A stretch of DNA of 64,000 bases. Origin: Flavobacteriaceae bacterium UBA3611. GTDB taxonomy: Bacteria; Bacteroidota; Bacteroidia; Flavobacteriales; Flavobacteriaceae. The notes under the pieces are model-generated. The model was not told where the DNA came from. It searched no databases and was given only the letters and a program-made list of their open reading frames with translations. The stretch is taken from assembly GCA_002375495.1 (NCBI GenBank), contig DFLU01000012.1, forward strand, positions 374,068-438,067. The letters are read 5' to 3'. Shown here in pieces: positions 42,861 to 50,373 of the stretch. Position numbers and translations under genes: made by a program. The stretch's first letter is position 1, and each line of letters starts with the position of its first letter.

Positions 42861-43664
42861 ATGAAACTGGCTAATGGCATACATAATCAAAAAAGAGGGG
42901 CGCTGAACAGGCGAGGTCTTCTTATTGCTATTGTATTAGGGTTTGCGGTTGGTATAATCATCATACAGCCTTTGGGCATTTCCCTATTCCAGTATGACCA
43001 GAGCGGTGATACGGGCAATTGGTGGTATTTGTTCAAAAACGCAGTTGGGCAAGCTCTTGGATTTGGAGATGTGGACCAAATCCTAAAAAATATCCTGTTT
43101 GGTATTATGGGAAGCAGTCTCGCCTTAATGTTCTATACAAGAAAAACAATATTTCAACTAAATAGGGAGAAAGTCGGAATAACCTTGATAAGGGAATTAT
43201 TGAACAAAGGTGAAAACCACGAGGTAGAATTCAAAAGCACCTTGAGGTGGGACCTTCGACAAGGTAAGGTTAACAAAGCTTTGGAAATGGTGGTGGCGAA
43301 GACCATTGCAGGATATATGAATACCGAAGGAGGCCACTTGATTATTGGGGTAGATGATGAAGGCCGTATTCTGGGGCTCGAACAAGATTACGGTACTTTA
43401 AAGAAACCAGACAAGGACGGGTTTGAACAGTATGTAATGCAGTTGGTGTCCGTCAAGTTAGGCACCCATTTTTGCCCTTTGGCAAAAGTGGCCTTTTATG
43501 AATTTAAAGAAAAGGATATCTGTTATGTAAGGGTCTACAAATCGCAAAAACCCGTGTATTTGAACCTGGGCGACCGTTCTCATTTCTTTATCAGAACTGG
43601 GAACGGTACCCGGGAGTTGGATATGCCCGAAGCATTGGATTATATGGAAATTCACTTAAACTAA
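42861..43664 (+). CDS. Membrane-anchored AlbA_2 (Schlafen-like) domain protein
   Basis: The 267-aa protein has two membrane helices in its first ~95 residues (LLIAIVLGFAVGIIII and ILFGIMGSSLALMFY) and a cytoplasmic AlbA_2 domain after residue ~110. Domain marks are HEVEFKSTLRWD, the IAGYMNTEGGHLIIGVDDEG loop that contacts nucleotide or nucleic acid in this fold, and FFIRTGNGTRELD. AlbA_2 domains often sit in regulators; this one has no HTH, so it may act as a signalling or RNA-binding unit at the membrane. It stands between DoxX and a SpoIIAA-like gene. Confidence 0.72.
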   Translation: MKLANGIHNQKRGALNRRGLLIAIVLGFAVGIIIIQPLGISLFQYDQSGDTGNWWYLFKNAVGQALGFGDVDQILKNILFGIMGSSLALMFYTRKTIFQLNREKVGITLIRELLNKGENHEVEFKSTLRWDLRQGKVNKALEMVVAKTIAGYMNTEGGHLIIGVDDEGRILGLEQDYGTLKKPDKDGFEQYVMQLVSVKLGTHFCPLAKVAFYEFKEKDICYVRVYKSQKPVYLNLGDRSHFFIRTGNGTRELDMPEALDYMEIHLN

Positions 43665-43688
43665 TATAAATCCAATAAAAATTGAAAA

Positions 43689-44048
43689 ATGATACAGATT
43701 ATAAACATAGAAAAGGAAAACTTAATCGCTGCCAAAATCAACGGTAGAGTCACAAAGAAGGATGTTGAAAAAATTCATCCGCTCATTCACAATATCATCG
43801 AAAAAGGCCATAAAGTGGATTTTTATTTTGAACTGGAAGATTTTCACGGCTACGACCTACAAGGGTTTTGGGCAGATTTAAAGGTAGATGCTGCACACCT
43901 ATCAGATTATGGTAAAATGGCATTTGTAGGCGAAAAAAAGTGGCAGAAATGGGCAGCCAAGGCTACCGATTTCTTTACCGGTTCAGAAGTCAAATATTTT
44001 GACCTTCAGGATAAGGAACAAGCAAAAAAATGGATAAAAAACAACTAA
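43689..44048 (+). CDS. SpoIIAA-like (STAS/SEC14-fold) protein, copy 2
   Basis: A 119-aa protein with FYFELEDFHGYDLQGFWADLK, KMAFVGEKKWQKWAAKATDFF and EVKYFDLQDKEQAKKWI, matching the layout of the copy at 41814-42173 (same length, same EDF/ENF and WI-K ending), but with low identity. The stop lies 4 nt before the P-type ATPase gene, so it is translated on the same message and may modulate the pump; this is inference. Confidence 0.75.
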   Translation: MIQIINIEKENLIAAKINGRVTKKDVEKIHPLIHNIIEKGHKVDFYFELEDFHGYDLQGFWADLKVDAAHLSDYGKMAFVGEKKWQKWAAKATDFFTGSEVKYFDLQDKEQAKKWIKNN

Positions 44049-44052
44049 GGAT

Positions 44053-46614
44053 ATGAAAAAACTAAAAATCAAAATTCCCGTAATCCTTCCACAGGTACCG
44101 GACGAAAAAGATGCCTGCATCAATAGGCTCATCGACAAGTTAAGTGGTCGTGAAGGTATTGACAGTGTGCACATATCCGATGAAAAAGCGGACGGTGTAC
44201 CGCAACTCTGTTTTCATTACGACCCCGATATCATTTCACTTGATAGAGTACAGTCCTTGGCAGAAACCACGGGAGCCCAGATCACGGATAAATTTGGACA
44301 TAAGTTGGTAGAAGTGGAAGGGATACGCCACACCCGTCACGCCCGAACCATCGAGAAAGCAGTCAAAGAGGTCGATGGAGTTCTCGAAGTTTCCGCATCC
44401 GCTTCAGGAATGATACGTGTGGAATTTGATAAGGGCATTACAGGATTTGGGGCGATTAAAAAGAAAATAGAAAAACAAGGGCTTACTATTATTGAACCTT
44501 CCGTTGATACAGAAACACATTTACAAAAAATAGAAGTTTCCAACGGTGAAGAAAAATCTGAAGATACTCAAGACAAGGAGGAAAATCAACACGTTGGCGA
44601 GAGCGAAGGCCACGTTCATAAAGACGGCGAAGAACACGACCACAACGAGGATGAAGGCGAGGCACACGCCCACGGCGGTATTTTCGGAAAGAACACCGAA
44701 CTTATTTTTGCCATCATTTGCGGTGCCCTTCTTGGAATAGGTTTCGGATTGTCCTACGTGGACTCGATACCGGATTGGGTCAGCTTGTCCCTCTACATAG
44801 GCGCCTACTTTTTTGGAGGTTATTTTACCGCGAAAGAGGCCATACAGACAGTGGCCAAAGGTGGTTTTGAAATCGACTTTTTAATGTTGGTCGCCGCCAT
44901 CGGTGCCGCTGCTTTGGGCGCTTGGGCGGAAGGGGCCTTGTTACTTTTCCTGTTCAGCCTCGGGCACGCTCTTGAACATTATGCGATGGAGAAAGCCCGA
45001 AAATCTATTGCGGCACTGGCAGATTTAGCACCGAAAACGGCCTTGCTAAAAAAAGATGGAAAGACCAAAGAAGTTGGTATTGAAAAGTTGAATAAAGGCG
45101 ATATTATTGTAGTTAAGCCAAACAGTAAAATATCTGCCGATGGCGTTGTTGTTGATGGTAAAAGTAGTGTCAACCAAGCCCCCATTACCGGGGAAAGTGT
45201 ACCAGTAGATAAAGTTCCTGTGGAAGATTCCGCCAAGGACTATTCAGAGGATGATGATATAAAGGACGAAAACCGAGTTTTCGCCGGGACTATTAACGGC
45301 AACAATACGCTTGAAATTAAGGTAATCAAAGAGGCAAAGGATTCAACACTGTCCCGATTGGTAAAATTGGTGAACGAAGCCCAGACCCAAAAATCCCCCA
45401 CCCAGTTGCTTACCGATAAATTTGAAAGATATTTTGTTCCTTCCGTACTGGTATTGGTAGTGCTGTTGCTCTTTGCTTTTTTGGTCGTCGATGAACCGTT
45501 TAGTGCCAGCTTTTATAGGGCTATGGCCGTATTGGTAGCTGCCAGTCCCTGTGCCCTTGCGATTTCGACCCCGAGTGCGGTATTGAGCGGTGTTGCACGA
45601 GCGGCCCGTGGCGGGGTACTTATCAAAGGGGGTCGTCCTTTGGAAGACTTGGGGGTTATTACCGCGCTCGCCTTTGACAAGACGGGTACCCTGACCGAAG
45701 GAAAACCCAAGCTTACCGAAGTGGTCCCGCTTGGCGATATTTCTGAAAACGAACTTTTAAAAATAGCTGTAGCCGTAGAGAATCTAAGTGATCATCCTCT
45801 GGCAAAGGCAGTGGTTCGAGATGGCAAGGAACGTTTGAAAGGCGAGGAAATACCTGATGCAACCGATTTGGAAGCCGTGCTTGGCAAAGGTATAAAAGCG
45901 TCATTGGGCAATGACAAAATCTATGTCGGTAACCTCGACCTGTACGAAGGGCTTGATGAGAGCACCCCTTCCGAAGAGATAATAACGAAAGTCCGTGACC
46001 TCGAAGGTGGGGGAAATACTACGATGCTTATTCGGAAAAACCAAGAATATATAGGTGTTATTGCCCTAATGGATACCCCTCGCGAAGCTGCCAAGGAAAC
46101 CCTCAAAAAATTAAAGGAAATCGGTATCAAACGAATGATTATGCTTACTGGTGACAACCAAAAGGTTGCCGATGCCGTGGCGAAAGAAATAGGATTGACC
46201 GATGCTTGGGGGAGCTTGTTACCAGAGGAAAAAGTGGATGCCATAAAAGAGTTAAAGGAAAAGGAATCCAAGGTGGCAATGGTAGGCGATGGTGTAAACG
46301 ATGCACCCGCAATGGCGAACAGTACCGTGGGCATAGCAATGGGAGCGGCTGGAAGCGATGTGGCCTTGGAAACGGCGGATGTTGCCCTAATGGCCGACAA
46401 GTTGGAAACCCTGCCTTTTGCTATTGGCTTGAGTAGAAAGGCAAAAGCTATTATCAAGCAGAACCTTTGGGTAAGCCTTGGTGTTGTGGCACTGCTCATA
46501 CCAGCCACCATTTTGAGCTGGGCAAACATAGGAATAGCCGTGGCATTTCACGAGGGGTCTACCTTGGTAGTAGTGGCCAATGCGCTGCGCCTTTTGGCTT
46601 ATAAAAAAGATTAG
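44053..46614 (+). CDS. P1B-4-type heavy-metal ATPase with unusual N-terminus
   Basis: The 853-aa pump exports divalent ions across the inner membrane. It has SPC (S498-C500) in the ion-path helix, DKTGTLTEG (phosphorylated D542), MLTGDNQKVADAVA, GDGVNDAPAM and HEGST (H833) in the last helix; SPC with HEG(G/S)T marks the P1B-4 (Co/Zn/Cd-like) group. Before the first helix are two ferredoxin-like HMA-type domains (residues ~1-65 and ~80-150) whose CxxC is absent: the second has HTRH at that place. A Glu/His-rich linker (~165-215) follows. P1B-4 pumps usually lack such N-domains. It follows SpoIIAA-like copy 2 by 4 nt. Confidence 0.88.
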   Translation: MKKLKIKIPVILPQVPDEKDACINRLIDKLSGREGIDSVHISDEKADGVPQLCFHYDPDIISLDRVQSLAETTGAQITDKFGHKLVEVEGIRHTRHARTIEKAVKEVDGVLEVSASASGMIRVEFDKGITGFGAIKKKIEKQGLTIIEPSVDTETHLQKIEVSNGEEKSEDTQDKEENQHVGESEGHVHKDGEEHDHNEDEGEAHAHGGIFGKNTELIFAIICGALLGIGFGLSYVDSIPDWVSLSLYIGAYFFGGYFTAKEAIQTVAKGGFEIDFLMLVAAIGAAALGAWAEGALLLFLFSLGHALEHYAMEKARKSIAALADLAPKTALLKKDGKTKEVGIEKLNKGDIIVVKPNSKISADGVVVDGKSSVNQAPITGESVPVDKVPVEDSAKDYSEDDDIKDENRVFAGTINGNNTLEIKVIKEAKDSTLSRLVKLVNEAQTQKSPTQLLTDKFERYFVPSVLVLVVLLLFAFLVVDEPFSASFYRAMAVLVAASPCALAISTPSAVLSGVARAARGGVLIKGGRPLEDLGVITALAFDKTGTLTEGKPKLTEVVPLGDISENELLKIAVAVENLSDHPLAKAVVRDGKERLKGEEIPDATDLEAVLGKGIKASLGNDKIYVGNLDLYEGLDESTPSEEIITKVRDLEGGGNTTMLIRKNQEYIGVIALMDTPREAAKETLKKLKEIGIKRMIMLTGDNQKVADAVAKEIGLTDAWGSLLPEEKVDAIKELKEKESKVAMVGDGVNDAPAMANSTVGIAMGAAGSDVALETADVALMADKLETLPFAIGLSRKAKAIIKQNLWVSLGVVALLIPATILSWANIGIAVAFHEGSTLVVVANALRLLAYKKD

Positions 46615-46659
46615 AAAAATTGGGACTTAGAAGAATCCAGTTTTTTGAAAGAATATTAA

Positions 46660-47094
46660 ATGACAAACACGGAAAAAATATTATTTACCAAAGGGATACG
46701 CCCTACTGAAATGAGGTTGAAAATTTACAAATACCTCAAGAGGAAGACCTATGCCGTAACATTAAAGGAAATGCAAAAAGTCTTTATCGCCAAAAGTGAA
46801 AAAAACAAAACGGCAAACAGAACCACCTTTTATCGCAATCTCAAGACTTTTGAGGATAAAGGGTTGATTCATCAGATTAATGATGGGACCAGAGTGGCAA
46901 AATTTGCGATTTCCGATGAAAATGCCAAAGGTAAATACGGTACAGATTTACATATGCACTTTTATTGTACCAAGTGTGGAAAAACAAGCTGTTTGCCGAA
47001 TAAAATATCGGAAGAAAGCTTACCAAACGATTATCAAGTGAGCGATGTGAACCTGGTGTTAAAAGGAATATGTGAAAGTTGTAGAAAAAAATAA
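46660..47094 (+). CDS. Fur-family metal regulator (copy 2)
   Basis: A 144-aa Fur-type regulator: GIRPTEMRLKIYKYL, NRTTFYRNLKTFEDKGLIHQINDGT in the winged helix and HMHFYCTKCGKTSCL plus CESC in the zinc-binding half. It parallels copy 1 at 41365 through the same GIRPT start and DVNLV-x-KGxCExC end. It lies 45 nt after the P1B-4 ATPase and 5 nt before a small gene, so it may control this ATPase and the following transporter. Confidence 0.85.
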   Translation: MTNTEKILFTKGIRPTEMRLKIYKYLKRKTYAVTLKEMQKVFIAKSEKNKTANRTTFYRNLKTFEDKGLIHQINDGTRVAKFAISDENAKGKYGTDLHMHFYCTKCGKTSCLPNKISEESLPNDYQVSDVNLVLKGICESCRKK

Positions 47095-47099
47095 TAAGG

Positions 47100-47318
47100 A
47101 TGAAGAAGCTTCAGCAATTGACCAAGGAAATTAACGAATTGACATTGAGAATTGAGCAGGACTACCCCGAACTATACCAATATCTTGATGAAAATCCTAT
47201 TACAATCCCTGATTGCGAAACACCCGAGATTTCCGTCAGCTCGTTCGTGGAATATTTGGATAGCTTAAAGTCAATCTTGGAAAGATATATAGAATCGAAT
47301 AAACATATGAAGCACTAA
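47100..47318 (+). CDS. Small conserved protein of unknown function
   Basis: A 72-aa charged helical protein (KLQQLTKEINELTLRIEQDYPELYQYLDENPITIPD, then a second helix with SFVEYLDSLKSILERY). It has no Cys or His cluster apart from one Cys in PDCETPE. It looks like a short coiled-coil or adaptor protein common near metal genes in flavobacteria, as I recall. It is tucked between the Fur-family gene (5 nt) and a CDF transporter (26 nt). Confidence 0.6.
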   Translation: MKKLQQLTKEINELTLRIEQDYPELYQYLDENPITIPDCETPEISVSSFVEYLDSLKSILERYIESNKHMKH

Positions 47319-47344
47319 AGGACAATTAATTCAGTAGTATATAA

Positions 47345-48136
47345 ATGAATAAAAGCACTTTTAAAATCAGTAAAATGGACTGCCCTTCAGAAGAGCAGAT
47401 GATTCGGATGAAGTTGGAGGCTTACACTCAAGTAAAATATCTGGATTTTGATATTCCCAACAGAAAATTGGAAGTATATCACGTGAACGGTATCAAGGCC
47501 ATACAAACGTCTATAGCCAGCTTAAAACTTGGGGATTCCTTAGAGGGAACCACAGAAGCCGAACCACCTGTAATAGAAGACCAATCCAAACAAAAAAAGA
47601 TTCTCTGGTGGGTCTTGGGTATCAACTTCGGTTTTTTCGTTATCGAAATGACCACGGGTTGGATATCTGGCTCAATGGGACTTATTGCAGATTCACTTGA
47701 TATGCTGGCAGATTCCATCGTGTATGCACTTAGTCTATTTGCAGTTGGCGGCGCTATTTCCAGAAAAAAGAAAGTGGCTAAATTCAGCGGCTACTTTCAG
47801 ATGGCATTGGCAACGCTTGGGTTTGCAGAGGTCTTACGAAGGTTTTTCAGCAATACCGAAACACCCTTGTTCCAATGGATGATAATTGTTTCAATTTTCG
47901 CATTGGTAGGTAATCTGATTTCGCTCTGGCTTATCAACAAAACCAAGAGCAAAGAGGCCCATATGCAGGCGAGTGCCATTTTTACATCCAATGATATCAT
48001 TGTAAATGGTGGGGTTATACTGGCAGGGATACTCGTCTATTTTCTGAATAGTAAATGGCCCGATTTGGTAATTGGGGGCATCGTTTTCTCATTTGTGATG
48101 CGCGGTGCCTTAAGAATATTAAAACTGTCGAAATAG
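47345..48136 (+). CDS. Cation diffusion facilitator with N-terminal HMA-like domain
   Basis: A 263-aa protein. Residues ~1-65 form an HMA-like ferredoxin domain with MDCPSEE, a variant of the metal-binding loop with one Cys. Residues ~85-260 are a CDF membrane domain of six helices: helix 2 has IADSLDMLADSIVYAL with the Asp pair four apart, and helix 5 has HMQASAIFTSNDIIVN. It exports a divalent cation in exchange for protons if active. The C-terminal CDF cytoplasmic domain is absent, replaced in effect by the N-terminal one. Confidence 0.8.
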   Translation: MNKSTFKISKMDCPSEEQMIRMKLEAYTQVKYLDFDIPNRKLEVYHVNGIKAIQTSIASLKLGDSLEGTTEAEPPVIEDQSKQKKILWWVLGINFGFFVIEMTTGWISGSMGLIADSLDMLADSIVYALSLFAVGGAISRKKKVAKFSGYFQMALATLGFAEVLRRFFSNTETPLFQWMIIVSIFALVGNLISLWLINKTKSKEAHMQASAIFTSNDIIVNGGVILAGILVYFLNSKWPDLVIGGIVFSFVMRGALRILKLSK

Positions 48137-48165
48137 CTTTAGGAAAGCCTTGAAATAGAAAAGTA

Positions 48166-48316
48166 ATGAATAAACAAGAATAGTTGGCTTTGGGTAGTAG
48201 TGTTGGGATTAGCAGCTTGGACGGCACATTGGAGTGAGGACAAATTATTCAAAGATTACCAAAATAGGCTCAATGTATTGAATGAAGACATTAATTCAAA
48301 ACCTAAAACTTTATAA
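48166..48316 (+). pseudogene. Small membrane protein gene with an apparent -1/+1 frameshift
   Basis: From AGT at 48182 to TAA at 48314-48316 one frame encodes SWLWVVVLGLAAWTAHW, a membrane helix, then a polar tail ending NSKPKTL. No start codon lies in that frame. An ATG at 48166 is out of frame, and reading through would need one A fewer in the AAA at 48172-48174; then the protein would begin M-N-N-K-N-S-W. It may be a broken gene, a sequencing error or a frame with a rare start. Confidence 0.45.
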
Positions 48317-48333
48317 GTAAAATTAATTTTCAT

Positions 48334-48341
48334 TAGTTTTG
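48334..48341 (+). promoter_or_regulatory. -7 box TAGTTTTG before the second metal block
   Basis: An exact TAnnTTTG match 7 nt before the ATG at 48348. The leader would be very short, near zero, so initiation may be leaderless or the true start may be a little further on. No -33 box is clear. Confidence 0.4.
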
Positions 48342-48347
48342 TATTTG

Positions 48348-48788
48348 ATGCAAAAACCAAATAAAATAGCGGCATTCTTCTTTTTAGGCTTATTTAGTCT
48401 AATGATGCTGCATCTGGTTTTTCCACATTTGCATCATCAGCACGAGGAAACGCATTCCCATTCAGATATTGCACATACTGGCGAACACCATCATCACGAT
48501 GACAGTTCTCACGAGAAAGAAGAATCCCCATACGGTTTCTTTGGATTCTTTATGGATATGCACGTTCATTCAACGGTTTCCAGCGATATTGTTGTACTTA
48601 AAAGGAATACTTTTGAGCAACAGACTATCGTAGATGACAATGTTGTAAAACCTACTTCTGATTTTCAAGAATTTTATGTCGTTGATAAAAGGCAAAACGC
48701 TAAGCCCCCAATTTATCAGCCACCCAGTTATTATTTCAATCCTTACCTCTCATCCCTCGATTTACGGGGCCCACCATCTTTAGGTTAA
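48348..48788 (+). CDS. Small secreted His-rich protein, unknown function
   Basis: A 146-aa protein with an N-terminal membrane segment (KIAAFFFLGLFSLMMLHLV, signal or anchor) and a dense His tract from residue ~27 to ~55 (HLHHQHEETHSHSD then EHHHHDDSSHE). The rest is polar, with PPIYQPPSYYFN and a C-terminal RGPPSLG. The ATG at 48348 is preferred; a TTG at 48339 lies within the -7 box. It stands 71 nt upstream of the TolC gene of the Cus-like set, as 33999-34391 does before the Czc pump, and probably binds metal in the periplasm. Confidence 0.65.
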   Translation: MQKPNKIAAFFFLGLFSLMMLHLVFPHLHHQHEETHSHSDIAHTGEHHHHDDSSHEKEESPYGFFGFFMDMHVHSTVSSDIVVLKRNTFEQQTIVDDNVVKPTSDFQEFYVVDKRQNAKPPIYQPPSYYFNPYLSSLDLRGPPSLG

Positions 48789-48795
48789 TCATTTA

Positions 48796-48823
48796 GGAAT
48801 ACCTACCGCTACGGAAGGAATCC
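48796..48823 (+). other. Intergenic hairpin before the CusC-like gene
   Basis: CCTACCG (48802-48808) pairs with CGGAAGG (48812-48818) with one A-A mismatch and a CTA loop, flanked by GGA/TCC. There is no T-run, so it does not look like a terminator. It occupies the same relative place as the structured element at 34389. Confidence 0.35.
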
Positions 48824-48859
48824 TCTTATACATTAAGATTAAACCTAAAATTTCAAACA

Positions 48860-50044
48860 ATGAATAAATACATCGTGTCCGCGATTTGCGGATGCCTGTT
48901 CTTTGCTAATGGTTTCTCACAGGATAAAAACATTGGGGAACTGCTTAACGAAATAGAACAGAACAACACAGAGTTAAAAGGCTATCAATCGTTCATTGAA
49001 AGCCAACAACTCGAAAACAAGAGCACCAATAATTTACCCGACCCACAGCTTTCAGGCTATTATTTGCCTTTTGGCGATAATGCAACGGGAAATTACACCG
49101 AATATGAAATATCGCAATCCTTCGAGTTTCCGACGGTTTATGGTTCCCGCAGTAAATGGAACGACTTAAAGTCGATACAACTGCAAACGTCCTATGATAA
49201 AAAACGACAGGAAGTTTTGCTGGAAGCAAAATCGGTATTGGTTGAACTCGTTTTCCTTCAAAAGCAGAAAGTCATTGAAACCGAAAGACGAACCCAAAGC
49301 AAACAGGTTTTTGACCAGATTCAAGAGCTTTATGATAAAGAGCAAGTGGGTCTTTTGGATTTGAACAAGGCAAAAATCGCTTGGATTCAAGAGCAATTCG
49401 TTGTTCAACAGATTGAAAGCGAAATCCAAATTGTACTGTCCAAACTCAGAACATTGAACGGCGGGAATGCCATTGATGGTTTTACGGCGGGTATCGATTT
49501 GCCTATCGAAGTTGCTGCGGTCGAAACGCTTTGGCAAGAAAAATTGGCAAACGATCCTTCTTTACAAAGTTTAAAGGCTGCTGAAACAGCTTCGCTTCAA
49601 AAAGTAAAACTGGAAAAAAACAAGGTCTTGCCAAATGTGGCATTCGGTTACAATTATCAGGGTGTTAGTGGTAGCAATTATTCAGGTTTTTACGGTGGCC
49701 TTTCTATTCCGTTGTGGAACAGCAAGAACAAGGTAAAAGCGGCCGAGGCCGATTATGAATATCAGCAATCGAATACTCAAGTCATTACCGCTTCGCTGTA
49801 TGCCCAATTTCAAGAAACATACAATCGATACGAATTGATGCTCGAAAAATACAATGAGTATCTAACCACAATGGGCAACTTAAACAGCGAACAACTGCTT
49901 TTTAAGGCCTATATGTTGGGCGAATATTCGTTTATGGATTACTATGTAGAGCTTCAGTTTTACCGAAATGCATCAGACAGAATGTTGCAGATGGAAAAGG
50001 AAATCCAACTACTACAGGCAGAATTATTAAAACATACTTTATAA
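48860..50044 (+). CDS. TolC-family outer-membrane factor (CusC/CzcC-like)
   Basis: A 394-aa outer-membrane channel with signal peptide (MNKYIVSAICGCLFFANGFSQ). Two halves of the TolC fold are visible: LLNEIEQNNTELKGYQSFI and SQSFEFP in the first, AAETASLQKVKLEKNKVLPNVAFGYNYQG and GLSIPLWNSKNKVKAAEADYEYQ in the second. It serves the separate CusB and CusA genes downstream, in contrast to the first block where the channel is fused to the pump. Confidence 0.88.
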   Translation: MNKYIVSAICGCLFFANGFSQDKNIGELLNEIEQNNTELKGYQSFIESQQLENKSTNNLPDPQLSGYYLPFGDNATGNYTEYEISQSFEFPTVYGSRSKWNDLKSIQLQTSYDKKRQEVLLEAKSVLVELVFLQKQKVIETERRTQSKQVFDQIQELYDKEQVGLLDLNKAKIAWIQEQFVVQQIESEIQIVLSKLRTLNGGNAIDGFTAGIDLPIEVAAVETLWQEKLANDPSLQSLKAAETASLQKVKLEKNKVLPNVAFGYNYQGVSGSNYSGFYGGLSIPLWNSKNKVKAAEADYEYQQSNTQVITASLYAQFQETYNRYELMLEKYNEYLTTMGNLNSEQLLFKAYMLGEYSFMDYYVELQFYRNASDRMLQMEKEIQLLQAELLKHTL

Positions 50045-50062
50045 ACCTCAAAAACAAAGATT

Positions 50063-50353
50063 ATGAACATTTCAAAAACAATATTCGCAATAGCAATCGC
50101 CTCAACTTTTTTGGTAACCTCTTGTAGGGAAACAAAAAAAGAGAGCACAGATGACCACGGTCACGAACACAATGAAGACGGAAGCCATATGCACGAGGAA
50201 GACATAGAACAGGAAGAATTTGAAATAGGAAAAGATGCTATGGAACAAAAGGCGAAAGACCACGGTCACGACCACGATTCGGACGGTAACCATTCAGATG
50301 ACGGTTCTGACACCCACAAACACGATGATGGGTCAGAACACCACGACCATTAA
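50063..50353 (+). CDS. Small His/Asp-rich lipoprotein
   Basis: A 96-aa protein with a lipoprotein signal ending at Cys21 (VTSC) and a mature part of which about a quarter is His, in DHGHEHNEDGSH-type repeats. It should chelate copper, zinc or similar ions in the periplasm. Sequence is low-complexity, so no family can be assigned. It lies 18 nt after the TolC gene and 20 nt before the adaptor gene in the same operon. Confidence 0.7.
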   Translation: MNISKTIFAIAIASTFLVTSCRETKKESTDDHGHEHNEDGSHMHEEDIEQEEFEIGKDAMEQKAKDHGHDHDSDGNHSDDGSDTHKHDDGSEHHDH

Positions 50354-50373
50354 AAATCAAAAACATACGAAAG

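Noticed and set aside
45921..46529. A 202-codon open frame on the minus strand within the P1B-4 ATPase gene
   Set aside because: It mirrors the plus-strand coding frame, has no family features and a Ser/Pro-rich composition typical of antisense frames.
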